DNA from: Terriglobia bacterium
GTDB lineage: Bacteria; Acidobacteriota; Terriglobia; Bryobacterales; Bryobacteraceae
Assembly: GCA_021325235.1 (NCBI GenBank)
Contig: JAJPHN010000031.1
Coordinates: 1 to 64,000 of the forward strand
Direction of reading: 5' to 3'
Length of the DNA stretch: 64,000 nucleotides
The position numbers and the translations under genes are program-made. The notes under the pieces were generated by a model, which was not told the origin of the DNA, did no database searches, and saw only the letters and a program-made list of their open reading frames with translations. Shown one piece after another: positions 50,689-59,179 of the stretch (positions within the stretch are counted from its first letter, which is position 1; each line of letters opens with the position of its first letter).

Positions 50689-51632
50689 CGGTCTGGGCGG
50701 GGCTGTTGCTGACGGCGTGCGCAGCGGGGCAGGAGCCGATTCCGCCCACCTACGGCCAGCCGCCGACGCCGCGCATTGTGGCTTACGTGATTGCTGAACT
50801 GCAGCAGGGCGATCTCGGCTCGGCCGTGGCGCTCGTTTCGCAATATCGAAAGCTGAATGGCGATACACCGGAGGCGCTCTACGCGCTGTCGTGGCTGGCG
50901 CGCGGGGAAGCGGCAGCGGGCGACATCGCGACCGCAACTCAGGATGCGGAAGAGATCGAACACGCGGCGAAAACCGCGCTGGCTACCAGAAAGCTCGATT
51001 CGGAACCGTACCTGCCGCTGGCGCTCGGCTCGGCTTACGAAGTGCAGGCGGAGATTCTGGCCAAAGAGAATAAGCGCAGCGAGGTGCTGCAGCTGCTACG
51101 CAGCGCGATGACCACCTGGCGCGGCACATCGCTGATCGATCGTCTGCAGAAGAACATCAATCTGCTGACGCTCGAAGGCAAGCCGATGCCATTGCTGCGC
51201 GCGACCGAATGGATTGCGGGCAAACCGGCCCATCCCAATGCCTGGCGCGGGAAACCGCTGCTGCTGTTCTTCTGGGCGCACTGGTGCGCCGACTGCAAAG
51301 CCGAGGCTCCGATCATCGCGCGCCTGGCGCAGGAGTTCGAGCCGAAAGGTTTGTATGTGCTCGCGCCGACTCGTCTATACGGCTACACCGCGCAGGACGA
51401 TCACGCTTCTCCGCAGGAAGAGCGAGCATTTGTGGAGCGCGTTTATCAGAAGTACTACGCCGCGATTCCTGGCGCAGAGGTGCCGCTCGACACAGGTAAC
51501 TTCGAGCGTTTCGGAGTGAGCACAACCCCGACAATCGTGCTGGCCGACCGGCGCGGCATCGTGCGTCTGTATCATCCCGGCGTCATGGAGGAGGCGGCTC
51601 TGCGTGACGCCTTGCAAGAGCTTACGCGATAA
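50676..51632 (+). CDS. Thioredoxin-fold (TlpA-like) lipoprotein
   Basis: A 318-residue protein with a lipoprotein signal (lipobox LTAC, Cys15). A TPR-like helical region follows (about 25-165; PEALYALSWLARGEAAAGD), then a TlpA/ResA-type thioredoxin domain. In that domain, C204-x2-C207 in FFWAHWCADCKAEAP and the cis-Pro loop VSTTPTIVLADRRG are seen. It would reduce or rearrange disulfides on the periplasmic side. The GTG start lies inside galU (13-bp overlap), so translation is probably coupled. Confidence 0.85.
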   Translation: MRRIAVWAGLLLTACAAGQEPIPPTYGQPPTPRIVAYVIAELQQGDLGSAVALVSQYRKLNGDTPEALYALSWLARGEAAAGDIATATQDAEEIEHAAKTALATRKLDSEPYLPLALGSAYEVQAEILAKENKRSEVLQLLRSAMTTWRGTSLIDRLQKNINLLTLEGKPMPLLRATEWIAGKPAHPNAWRGKPLLLFFWAHWCADCKAEAPIIARLAQEFEPKGLYVLAPTRLYGYTAQDDHASPQEERAFVERVYQKYYAAIPGAEVPLDTGNFERFGVSTTPTIVLADRRGIVRLYHPGVMEEAALRDALQELTR

Positions 51633-51639
51633 TCAGGGC

Positions 51640-52044
51640 ATGAAAACGCGGCGCTTTTTTCTGGCATCGGCTCTCTCAACGGCTCTTCTGACGGCTGCCA
51701 CAGAGAAAACTGCGCTTAAAGTCGTTCTCAAGAATCAGTACGGGAAGCCGGTTGAGAATGCGGCGGTCATCCTCGACTTCCTCGGTTCGCACAACGTGAC
51801 GAAACTGGGCAAGCGCAACAAGATTCACTGGGAGCTGCGGAGCAATCAGGAGGGAATTGCGAGTTTTCCGCCGGTGCCGGAAGGAACGGTACAGCTACAA
51901 GTGATCACGCAGAAATATCAAACCTACGGGGACAAAATCGAGCTCGCCGGCGCGGAAAAAACACTTGAGATCACGCTCAATCCGCCGCAGAAGCAGTACA
52001 GCGCCCATCCGCCGCTCAAGCCGGCCGATGCGCCGAAGCAGTAG
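51640..52044 (+). CDS. Small secreted carboxypeptidase-regulatory-like protein
   Basis: A 134-residue exported protein. The N-terminus MKTRRFFLASALSTALLTAA looks like a signal (two Arg, then hydrophobic). One beta-sandwich module follows, with LKVVLKNQYGKPVENAAVIL and EGIASFPPVPEGTVQLQVI. The tail is Pro/Lys rich. The ATG at 51640 lies 7 bp after the preceding stop, and GATAAT is just upstream. It overlaps the convergent heme A synthase gene by 29 bp. Function unknown. Confidence 0.72.
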   Translation: MKTRRFFLASALSTALLTAATEKTALKVVLKNQYGKPVENAAVILDFLGSHNVTKLGKRNKIHWELRSNQEGIASFPPVPEGTVQLQVITQKYQTYGDKIELAGAEKTLEITLNPPQKQYSAHPPLKPADAPKQ

Positions 52045-52975
52045 CTTCGCCGAGCACTGGCGCGTGAACAACCGGCTGAGTGCCGGCAGCGCGCTCGATT
52101 GACAAGACCACCACCGCCATCCAGAGCAGATCGGCGAGCAGCAGATGGATGAGCTGCATGGCGAGCGGTGCGAGCAACACGAGATTGAGCACGCCCGCCC
52201 CGACCTGAATGATGGCGGCCGCGATGACCGCATAAGCGCCCCGCGCCGGGCGCTCGCGATTGGCCAGCCAGACCAGATACAGCGCCACGCTGAGCGCAAG
52301 CAGCGGATGAATGACGCGCAAGCGCAGCAGTATGCCGCTGGCCGATGAAAAATCCTGCTGCACGCCGGAAGCGAGCGAAGCCGCCGGAAAAAGCGTATCG
52401 CCGAGAGCGGTAATGGCGCCCGTGATGCTGACGAAAACCGTAAGAGCAAGAGCACTCCACAGGCCTCTCGGGATGGCGCCAAGCCGCAGCCGTTCCCGGC
52501 TTGTGTAAGCCAGCCAGGCGGTGACCGTGAGCGCCGCGAGAAGAAGCATGGTGTTTGTCAGATGCCCCGAGAGATACCAGGCGCGCCCGGCCGACTGATC
52601 CTTCGCCACCAGACGAAACAGCACGAGTCCGGCGCCGAGGAGCGCTTCAATGAACAGAAACACCAGCGACCAGAGCGCATATTTTCGTATCGCGTGCTTT
52701 CTGGGAAAAGCCAGGAATGCCCACACCAGCAGAGCCAGCACGGCTACCGTATCGACGCTGGTCATGGCGCGATGGGTAAATTCGATAGCGGCGGGCGTGG
52801 TCAGTTTCTGCGGAACGAGCTGCCCGTTGCAGGTGGGCCAGTTTGCGCCGCAGCCATCGCCCGAAAATGACACCCGCACATACGCGCCCCACAGGATCAC
52901 CGGCAGGTTATAGAGCAGAACGGCGAGCGCAAAACGCGCAAACCATTTTCTCGAAACCGTACCGGCCAGGTTCAT
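52016..52975 (-). CDS. ctaA: Heme A synthase (CtaA/Cox15)
   Basis: A 319-residue polytopic membrane enzyme that oxidises heme O to heme A for cytochrome oxidase. It has eight helices in two homologous halves. The four heme-ligand histidines lie in EFTHRAMTS, LSGHLTNT, RVIHPLLAL and QLIHLLLAD. The extracytoplasmic Cys pair is in GDGCGANWPTCNG, as in Bacillus-type CtaA. Its ATG overlaps the stop of the Nudix gene (ATGA), making it the last of four overlapping genes. No heme O synthase or oxidase gene is in the window. Confidence 0.92.
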   Translation of the reverse strand: MNLAGTVSRKWFARFALAVLLYNLPVILWGAYVRVSFSGDGCGANWPTCNGQLVPQKLTTPAAIEFTHRAMTSVDTVAVLALLVWAFLAFPRKHAIRKYALWSLVFLFIEALLGAGLVLFRLVAKDQSAGRAWYLSGHLTNTMLLLAALTVTAWLAYTSRERLRLGAIPRGLWSALALTVFVSITGAITALGDTLFPAASLASGVQQDFSSASGILLRLRVIHPLLALSVALYLVWLANRERPARGAYAVIAAAIIQVGAGVLNLVLLAPLAMQLIHLLLADLLWMAVVVLSIERAAGTQPVVHAPVLGEATASAHRPA

Positions 52976-53517
52976 AACTTGTTCAGTCTGCGGGCGGCCA
53001 TTAGGATAGCCGCGATGCTCGAAACTTCTGTGATGCGGCCGTCGAGCGACATTTCAACCGCCTCCGAGAATGGACGCCAGCTGACGGCGATCTCCTCCTC
53101 GGGGTCGGGATTGGTTTCCACCAGCTTGAGGCCACGCGCGATATAGAGCGTCTGCACGTCGTTCACAACACCGTTGCAGCAATCGACAGCGCCGATATGC
53201 TCCCATTCTCGCGCGACCACGCCGGCTTCCTCGGCCAGTTCGCGTTTGGCGACCGCGAGCATATCGTCTTCGGCGTGATGCGACCCGCCGCGCGGAATTT
53301 CCCACGAGTAGTGATCGTGCGGATAACGCCACTGCCCGACCAGTACGATCTCATCCTGCTCATTCAAAGCCACCACGCCCACCGACGGCCGTATCTCGAC
53401 GACGCCATACAAGCCCGGCGTTCCATCCGGGCGCAGGACCTGATCCTCGCGCACGCGGATCCAGGGATTCTGGTAGGCGATGCGCGAAGAGAGCGTGCGC
53501 CAGGGACTTTTATGCAC
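52972..53517 (-). CDS. Nudix hydrolase (ADP-ribose pyrophosphatase type)
   Basis: A 181-residue Nudix enzyme of the ADP-sugar pyrophosphatase group. IPRGGSHHAEDDMLAVAKRE then LAEEAGV is the Nudix box. By my count, the position of the first conserved Glu is an Asp with a Glu beside it. The start is the GTG at 53515-53517, overlapping the threonine dehydratase stop (GTGCATAA). This start gives HKSPWRTLSSRIAYQNPWI, a normal family N-terminus. It sits third in a four-gene overlapping chain. Confidence 0.88.
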   Translation of the reverse strand: MHKSPWRTLSSRIAYQNPWIRVREDQVLRPDGTPGLYGVVEIRPSVGVVALNEQDEIVLVGQWRYPHDHYSWEIPRGGSHHAEDDMLAVAKRELAEEAGVVAREWEHIGAVDCCNGVVNDVQTLYIARGLKLVETNPDPEEEIAVSWRPFSEAVEMSLDGRITEVSSIAAILMAARRLNKL

Positions 53518-54466
53518 GCGCGCAGATCTCCGCCAGCAGATCGAGGTCGACGTTTCCACCCGAAAGGATCACGCCCACTCGCTTTCCGGCAAGATTGAGC
53601 TGGCGATGCAGTACGGCAGCGGCTGCCACGGCGCCGCTCGGCTCAACCAGCAGCTTGAGGCGCGAGAGTAGAAAGCGCATCGCCGCCTGGATTCCGTCTT
53701 CGGAGACGAGTACGACGCCGGCCGCGTTTTCGCGCACGATGGGAAACGTGATTTCGCCGGGTATCTGCGTGCGCAAACCGTCGGCCAGCGTGGGCGGCGA
53801 TGGGATGCGTTTGCGCTCGTTCGCGGCCAGTGACAGGTACCAGTCGTTGGCGGTCTGAGGCTCCACGCCGTACACCTGAATCGCCGGCTTGAGATGCTTC
53901 GCGGCAATCAAGGTGCCGGATAACAGACCACCGCCCCCCAGCGGAACCAGCAGCACGTCGAGCGCCGGCTGCTGCGCCAACAATTCGAGCGCGGCCGTGC
54001 CCTGGCCCGCGATAATCCACGGATGGTCGTAGGAGGGCAGAATCACAGCTCCCGTATCCGCGGCGATTTTTTTCGCAATCACTTCGCGATCTTCCGTGAA
54101 GCGGTCATGAAAGACAATCTCGGGTCCGTACGCCTGAGTCGATTCGAGCTTGGCTTTGGGCGCATCCTTCGGCATGACGATGATGGCGCGAACGCCAACA
54201 TGAGCCGCCGCGATTGCCACGGCCTGCGCATGATTGCCGGAGGAAAACGTGACCACGCCGCGCTTACGATCCTGTTCGGGCAGCGACAAGAGGAAATTGG
54301 CAGCGCCGCGAATCTTGAACGCGCCGCCGCGCTGCAGGTTTTCGCACTTGAAAAAGACTTCCGCGCCCGCAGCTTCGTTAAACAGGCGCGAGGTATAGAC
54401 CGGCGTCTCGCGCGCGAGTTGTTTTACGCGCGCTGCTGCGGATTGCACATCGGCGAACGCAACCAT
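53510..54466 (-). CDS. Threonine/serine dehydratase (PLP-dependent)
   Basis: A 318-residue fold-type II PLP enzyme. Lys51 in GGAFKIRGA is the Schiff-base lysine, FSSGNHAQAVA binds the substrate carboxylate, and VPLGGGGLLSG binds the PLP phosphate. It has no C-terminal ACT domain, like the short catabolic threonine ammonia-lyases and serine racemase-like enzymes. It would deaminate threonine to 2-oxobutanoate. The ATG overlaps the stop of the upstream dehydrogenase (TGATG). Confidence 0.9.
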   Translation of the reverse strand: MVAFADVQSAAARVKQLARETPVYTSRLFNEAAGAEVFFKCENLQRGGAFKIRGAANFLLSLPEQDRKRGVVTFSSGNHAQAVAIAAAHVGVRAIIVMPKDAPKAKLESTQAYGPEIVFHDRFTEDREVIAKKIAADTGAVILPSYDHPWIIAGQGTAALELLAQQPALDVLLVPLGGGGLLSGTLIAAKHLKPAIQVYGVEPQTANDWYLSLAANERKRIPSPPTLADGLRTQIPGEITFPIVRENAAGVVLVSEDGIQAAMRFLLSRLKLLVEPSGAVAAAAVLHRQLNLAGKRVGVILSGGNVDLDLLAEICARA

Positions 54467-55455
54467 CAGTAGCCCGCCTTCTTATCGACGACGTTAATCA
54501 GCGGCTCGCCTTCGACATAACGATCGAAATTTTCGAGGAAGACCTTCATGGCCAGATCGAGCCAGTCCGGTTCGCGCGTGCGATCCGTGCAATGCGGCGA
54601 AATCAGAACGTTGTCCATATCCCAGAGCGGACTCGAAGCGGGCAGCGGCTCTTCTTCAAAGACATCGAGCGCTGCGCCCGCGATACGCTTGTGCTCGAGA
54701 GCGGCAATCAAAGCGGCTTCGTCGATCACCGGACCCCGCCCGACGTTGATGACCAGCGCCGAGGGCTTCATCGTCTCGAATTCGCGCGTGCTCAGCAGGT
54801 GCCGGGTATCGCGTGTTAACGGCGCGGCGGCCAGCAGCACGTCGACCTCGGCCAGCATCTGCGGAAGATCGTGGGAGGCGAAGACGCGCTCGACGATCTG
54901 GTCGCCCGAGGATTGCTCCGGCTTGCGGCGTACCGCGTGGATGCGCATACCGAGCGCATGAGCCAGCAGCGCACATTCGCGGCCGATCTCGCCGTAGCCG
55001 ACCACGCCCATGATTTTTCCGGGCAGCCAGTCGACCGTGAAATCGTCCCAGCGATGCGCGCGCTGATTCTCGACCAGGCGGCGCCCGTGCTTGTAATGAA
55101 ACAGAATGCCGAAGATGGCGAATTCCGCGAGCGAGCGCTTGAAGACGCCTTTGGCATTCGTCAGCGGCACCGGACTCGCCACAAATTCGGGGACAAGCAG
55201 CTTCTCCACACCTGCCGAAAGCGAGTGCACCCATTTCGCGTGTTGCGCATGATGCCAGACATCGGCGAAGTCGACGGTCGCGCCGGTGAGGCCCGAGAAC
55301 AGAATGATCTCCGCATCGGGGGCGCGTTCATCAAGGGCCTGAGTGTCGTTGCCGACCCAGACGTTGGCGCGCTCGCTGATCGAGGCCAGATTTCGCAGCA
55401 CGTAATGGCCGGGCGGGCACACTACCAGAACGTTCGGTTTTTGATTGAGCTTCAA
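54466..55455 (-). CDS. D-2-hydroxyacid dehydrogenase family protein
   Basis: A 329-residue NAD(P)-dependent dehydrogenase. The Rossmann loop is IMGVVGYGEIGRECALLAHA. The catalytic residues are Arg in INVGRGPVIDEAAL, Glu in LDVFEEEPLP and His in LISPHCTDRT. Substrates of related enzymes include glyoxylate, hydroxypyruvate and branched 2-oxoacids, and the neighbouring threonine dehydratase makes a 2-oxoacid. The start is the TTG at 55453-55455 (an upstream ATG gives only three codons), with TAGCAT 6 nt before it. Confidence 0.88.
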   Translation of the reverse strand: MKLNQKPNVLVVCPPGHYVLRNLASISERANVWVGNDTQALDERAPDAEIILFSGLTGATVDFADVWHHAQHAKWVHSLSAGVEKLLVPEFVASPVPLTNAKGVFKRSLAEFAIFGILFHYKHGRRLVENQRAHRWDDFTVDWLPGKIMGVVGYGEIGRECALLAHALGMRIHAVRRKPEQSSGDQIVERVFASHDLPQMLAEVDVLLAAAPLTRDTRHLLSTREFETMKPSALVINVGRGPVIDEAALIAALEHKRIAGAALDVFEEEPLPASSPLWDMDNVLISPHCTDRTREPDWLDLAMKVFLENFDRYVEGEPLINVVDKKAGY

Positions 55456-55500
55456 AATACCATGCTAAACAGAGCCCGGCGCTGCCCTTAGAATGAGAAT

Positions 55501-56127
55501 GTGGAATTACGCTGTACCTGCGGTGCGTATCTGCCGAGCGACGCCCGCTTTTGCCACAAGTGCGGCAAGCCTCAGTACGAGGAAGATGCCGCGCGGCTGG
55601 CTGCCGAAAATACACCGGCGCCGGTGCAGGCGCCGCTCGATGTTCCCGGCACGGCGAAAACATCGCCGATCGGTTTCGGCAACCTGCGGGCGGTGACGAT
55701 TACGATTGCTGTGGCTGCGGTCACGCTGATTCCACTCTCGCTGGCGATGATCGCGCCGCCGCTGAGCCTGATCGTGCTGGCAGCTGCCGGATACTGCGCG
55801 GCGTATTTTTATCGCAGGCAGACGAGCCAGCCGCTCTCTGCCGGCGGCGGCGCCTGGCTCGGCGTGATGACTGGTATCTGGCTGTTCGTTGTCTTCGCTC
55901 TCTGCGCCGCGGTGGTCAGCGTGAAAGTGAGTTCTCCAGCTGATCTGGCGGTGATGAAAGCCACGCTGGCGCATGTGCCCGGGGCGGCTAATATGCTGGA
56001 CGATCCACATCAGTTCATCGTGACCATCGGCGAATCGCTCATTCTGCTTTTCTTCCTCTCCACTCTCTCCGCTGCATTCGGGGGAATGCTGGCCGCCCGC
56101 ACGCTGGCGCGCCGTTCGCAGCCCTGA
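55501..56127 (+). CDS. Zinc-ribbon membrane protein
   Basis: A 208-residue protein whose N-terminus holds a zinc ribbon (CTCGAYLPSDARFCHKCG, Cys pairs at about residues 5/7 and 18/21). A short Pro-rich linker follows, then four hydrophobic segments near 60-80, 82-98, 113-135 and 180-200. Function unknown. The GTG at 55501 has TAGAAT 6 nt upstream. It ends exactly where the sugar kinase begins (TGA then ATG with no gap), so the two are co-translated. Confidence 0.75.
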   Translation: MELRCTCGAYLPSDARFCHKCGKPQYEEDAARLAAENTPAPVQAPLDVPGTAKTSPIGFGNLRAVTITIAVAAVTLIPLSLAMIAPPLSLIVLAAAGYCAAYFYRRQTSQPLSAGGGAWLGVMTGIWLFVVFALCAAVVSVKVSSPADLAVMKATLAHVPGAANMLDDPHQFIVTIGESLILLFFLSTLSAAFGGMLAARTLARRSQP

Positions 56128-57072
56128 ATGAGCCGCCCCATCCTTACTCTCACGGTCAATCCGGCGCTCGACCGGATCACCACCGTCGACCGTCTGGTCT
56201 TTGAAGACCGCGCGTATATCGAATCAACAACCCAGGCTGCGGGCGGACGAGGAATCAATGCGGCGCGCGTGCTGACGAGCTTTGGCGCATCGGTGGTGGC
56301 CATCACGGTTTCAGGCGGCGCCGTGGGACGCAAGTTTGAAGAACATCTCAATGACGATAAATTCGACAAAGAGATTGTGAAGATCCGCAGTGGCATTCGC
56401 GTAAATCTGACCATCTCCGATCGTCAGGGCCTCTCGATCAAGCTGAACGAGCGCGGACCGGCGCTCTCGCCGCAGGAGCAGGACCGGCTGCTGAAGGCAA
56501 CTGAAAAGCTGCTGCCGGGCGCTGCCTGGCTGCTGCTCTGCGGGAGTTTGCCGCCCTCGATGGATCCGCATTTCTACACGAAGCTGATCGAGAAAGCCTC
56601 GCAGAACAAAGTGGAGACGCTGCTCGACACCGATGGCGATCCGCTGCTGCACGGCCTTGAAGCGCATCCGACGCTGGTGAAGCCGAATCAGTCGGAAGCT
56701 GAGCGGCTGCTCAATACCGCGTTGATCACCCGCTCGCAGCTCATTGATGCGGTCACGCGGATCAAGGCGCTCGGCGCGAAATCGGTGGTGCTTTCGCTGG
56801 GCAGCCGCGGCGCCATTGCGGCGACTTCGAGCGAAGGCGTGCTCGAAATTACGCCGCCGCCGGTCGATTCGCTGTGTCCGATAGGAGCTGGCGATGCCAT
56901 GTCAGCGGCTATTGTCTGGGCGCTTGAAAAAGGCGAATCGCTCGGAGAAGCTTTGCGCTGGGGAGTAGCGGCAGGCACGGCCTCGGCCATGCTGCCGGGT
57001 ATCGAGCTGGCAAATCTAGAGCAGACCAAAGAGATCTACCGGCAGACTACGATTACGCGCGTGGTGGTCTAG
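56128..57072 (+). CDS. 1-phosphofructokinase-family hexose-phosphate kinase (PfkB/LacC type)
   Basis: A 314-residue PfkB-family kinase. ILTLTVNPALDRIT and AAGGRGINAARVLTSFGA are the N-terminal motifs of the 1-phosphofructokinase/6-phosphofructokinase-2/tagatose-6-phosphate kinase group. The C-terminal signature PIGAGDAMSAAIVWALE contains the catalytic Asp. It acts in the cytoplasm on a phosphorylated hexose. Which one is unclear, since no PTS gene is nearby. Confidence 0.9.
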   Translation: MSRPILTLTVNPALDRITTVDRLVFEDRAYIESTTQAAGGRGINAARVLTSFGASVVAITVSGGAVGRKFEEHLNDDKFDKEIVKIRSGIRVNLTISDRQGLSIKLNERGPALSPQEQDRLLKATEKLLPGAAWLLLCGSLPPSMDPHFYTKLIEKASQNKVETLLDTDGDPLLHGLEAHPTLVKPNQSEAERLLNTALITRSQLIDAVTRIKALGAKSVVLSLGSRGAIAATSSEGVLEITPPPVDSLCPIGAGDAMSAAIVWALEKGESLGEALRWGVAAGTASAMLPGIELANLEQTKEIYRQTTITRVVV

Positions 57073-57127
57073 CTCGGCACAGCTCGCGTGAAACGCCGGG
57101 GTGCGCAGTCATGTCCCACGGTTGGAG

Positions 57128-57637
57128 ATGATCAACGTGCCCGAAAACGCGCACACCGACGAAATAAAAAAGCTCGCTGAGATGATCAAGGGCATCCGCT
57201 TTCCCATGCTGACTACGGCCGAGTCCGACGGCTCGCTGCGAAGCCGGCCCATGGCCACGCAGGACATTGAGTTTGATGGAGACCTCTGGTTTTTTACCAG
57301 AGCGGATTCTGCCAAAGTCGAAGAGACCGAGCAGCACCGGCAAGTGAATGTCTCGTTTGCCAATCCGGAGAAAAGTTCTTACGTCTCGGCCTCTGGTACA
57401 GCGCAGCTTGTGCGCGATCCGAAGAAAGTGGAGGAGCTCTGGAAACCGGCGTACAAAGTTTTCTTTCCGCAAGGAACAGACGATCCGGAACTGGCGCTGC
57501 TCAAAATCGCGGTTGAGAAAGCGGAGTACTGGGATGCGGCGAGTTCGCTGATCGGACGCGCTATCGATTTCGCCCGTGCCTATGTTTCGCGCGATCCATC
57601 GAAACTGGGCGAGCACGCCAAGGTAGAACTTCGCTAG
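57128..57637 (+). CDS. Pyridoxamine 5'-phosphate oxidase-like general stress protein
   Basis: A 169-residue split-barrel flavin-binding protein of the general-stress FMN-binding group. IKGIRFPMLTTAESDGSLRS and PMATQDIEFDGDLWFFTRAD form the FMN-binding strands, followed by VNVSFANPEKSSYVSASGTA. I chose the ATG at 57128 with GGAG just upstream. Its TAG stop overlaps the TAG stop of the convergent reductase gene (CTAG). Confidence 0.88.
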   Translation: MINVPENAHTDEIKKLAEMIKGIRFPMLTTAESDGSLRSRPMATQDIEFDGDLWFFTRADSAKVEETEQHRQVNVSFANPEKSSYVSASGTAQLVRDPKKVEELWKPAYKVFFPQGTDDPELALLKIAVEKAEYWDAASSLIGRAIDFARAYVSRDPSKLGEHAKVELR

Positions 57638-58344
57638 TCGTAGCGTTCGGAAATAATCTGCTTGCGATCGAAGCCGCGTTCGAGCAGCTCCTTGCGCACG
57701 CTCTCGACCATGTCGCGCAGACCGCAGATGTAGATATCGACGTCCTGTTTCTCGCCGGTTGCGGGCAGCGCCAGGGCTTCATCGAGATGCTCCTGCACGC
57801 GCCCAATGCGTCCCTGCCAGCCGGCATCGGGACGCGTCAGGGTGGGCATGAAAGTGAAACTCGGGTACTCCTTTGCGAGCGCTTCGAGCTCATCCCGATA
57901 GAGCAGGCCTTCTTCGTAGCGCACGCCGAACAGCAGCGTGATGCGCGGTTGCGTTCGCGGCAGATGGTCGAGCAGCATTGAGCGAAACGGAGCAATGCCG
58001 GTACCGGTGGCGACAAAAACGGCGCGGCGTTCCGGATGACGCAGTGTAAAGTGACCGACCGGTTCGCGAATATCGACCTCGTCGCCCGGCTTCAATTCGA
58101 ATAGCCAGGAAGAGACCATCCCATTCGGCACACGGTTCAGGCAGAGCTCAAACTGATTGCCGGCGCGCGGGGATGCAATCGAGTACGGCCGCTTGATCGC
58201 CTTCCCTTCTTTGTGTTCGATGACGCAGACAAACTGCCCCGGTGTGAACTCGAGATTTTTCACCGCCGGCACCTCGAAGCGAAACTGATGCACTTCGGGC
58301 GCGAGTTCCTTCCAGTCGAGCAGTCTGGCCTTGAGCGTGGTCAC
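57634..58344 (-). CDS. Ferredoxin-NADP(+) reductase-like flavoprotein
   Basis: A 236-residue FAD-containing oxidoreductase of the bacterial Fpr type. KRPYSIASPRAG binds FAD, GHFTLRHPERRAVFVATGTG and IAPFRSMLLDH form the NADP(H)-binding start, and YICGLRDMVESV is the pyridine-nucleotide strand. It ends in ERYD without a terminal Trp or Phe stacking residue. A ferredoxin gene at 49372 could supply the partner. It starts 4 bp after the Cys-rich protein gene. Confidence 0.88.
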   Translation of the reverse strand: MTTLKARLLDWKELAPEVHQFRFEVPAVKNLEFTPGQFVCVIEHKEGKAIKRPYSIASPRAGNQFELCLNRVPNGMVSSWLFELKPGDEVDIREPVGHFTLRHPERRAVFVATGTGIAPFRSMLLDHLPRTQPRITLLFGVRYEEGLLYRDELEALAKEYPSFTFMPTLTRPDAGWQGRIGRVQEHLDEALALPATGEKQDVDIYICGLRDMVESVRKELLERGFDRKQIISERYD

Positions 58345-58348
58345 CTTC

Positions 58349-58990
58349 TTATATGATGAGGCTCGGCGCGGTTTGGTCCGGGACGCTCTCCGGCGTCATC
58401 TGGCGCAGCAGATCGAGAAACATGCGTCCGCGCGGCCGGTCATTCCGGTGCTGCTGCCCGAGCCGGTGCAGAAAGACGAGGGTGCGCAGAATGTCGGAAG
58501 TGCGCGGGGCGCTGAGCGGCTCGCGTTCACTCTTCATTTTTTGGTACTCCTCTAGCGAGGTGTTGAAGGAGCGCTGTACTCCGAGCGCAACTAGATTATC
58601 GGGCCGGCTCTCGTAGATCAGTCCGGATTCGGCGGTTCGGTAGGTCTGAATGAGTGCCTCGAGCGCAGCCAGAACATCCGAATCGACCGCGCCCGAGGTT
58701 CGCACCGCGGCCTGCAGCAGCGCGTAGACGCAGAACAAAACCAGTTCCTCATGCCGCCGTACGAATGCTTCGCTGACTTCGACATCCGGATACGCGATTT
58801 CGTCTTCGGCGACCGCAACCGGCTTCTCGTGGCGATGTGCCTCCTGGAGATACTCGCATTCGAGCGGGCAGGAGAGCGATACTTCGCGTTCGGTACCGCA
58901 GCAGATCGGGCAGATATCGCCCTGCACCGCGGGGCAGGCGCGGCGAGCACGGCGTTTGCCGCAGATTTTGCAGAGGATCGGTTCGGGCAT
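58349..58990 (-). CDS. Cys-rich (zinc-finger-like) protein of unknown function
   Basis: A 213-residue protein with eight or more cysteines in the first 45 residues (LCKICGKRRARRACPAVQGD, then ICPICCGTE and CPLEC), probably binding zinc. A helical domain with no motif I know follows. A TAATAG-like element lies upstream, shared with the divergent 52-residue gene. It is co-directional with the reductase gene and separated from it by 4 bp. The closest description is a SEC-C/MYND-like metal-binding protein, but I do not assign a family. Confidence 0.7.
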   Translation of the reverse strand: MPEPILCKICGKRRARRACPAVQGDICPICCGTEREVSLSCPLECEYLQEAHRHEKPVAVAEDEIAYPDVEVSEAFVRRHEELVLFCVYALLQAAVRTSGAVDSDVLAALEALIQTYRTAESGLIYESRPDNLVALGVQRSFNTSLEEYQKMKSEREPLSAPRTSDILRTLVFLHRLGQQHRNDRPRGRMFLDLLRQMTPESVPDQTAPSLII

Positions 58991-59020
58991 TGACTACTAG
59001 CTATTATCGGAGCAGACAAG

Positions 59021-59179
59021 ATGAAGCGAGCGGACCTGCATATCAAAGTGACCATCGATCTGGACGAAGACGAGCAGCCAGAGCGGGTCGCACGCGAGAT
59101 TTGCAGACAGCTCGAGAAGATGTACGTAGTCCGCTCGGCGGAATTGTCGAGCGTCGTCGAGCGCGAAGCGGCAGGTTAA
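59021..59179 (+). CDS. Small acidic protein, 52 residues
   Basis: An ATG at 59021 opens a 52-codon gene, MKRADLHIKVTIDLDEDEQP then ERVAREICRQLEKMYVVRSA, ending at the TAA at 59177-59179. It looks like a real small protein: an alternating strand with paired Asp/Glu, then an amphipathic helix, then a second strand (VVRSAELSSVVE), suggesting a small alpha-beta fold. TATTAT lies 12 nt upstream, in a region shared with the divergent Cys-rich gene. The stop overlaps the convergent glmM stop by 4 bp. No family recognised. Confidence 0.65.
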   Translation: MKRADLHIKVTIDLDEDEQPERVAREICRQLEKMYVVRSAELSSVVEREAAG

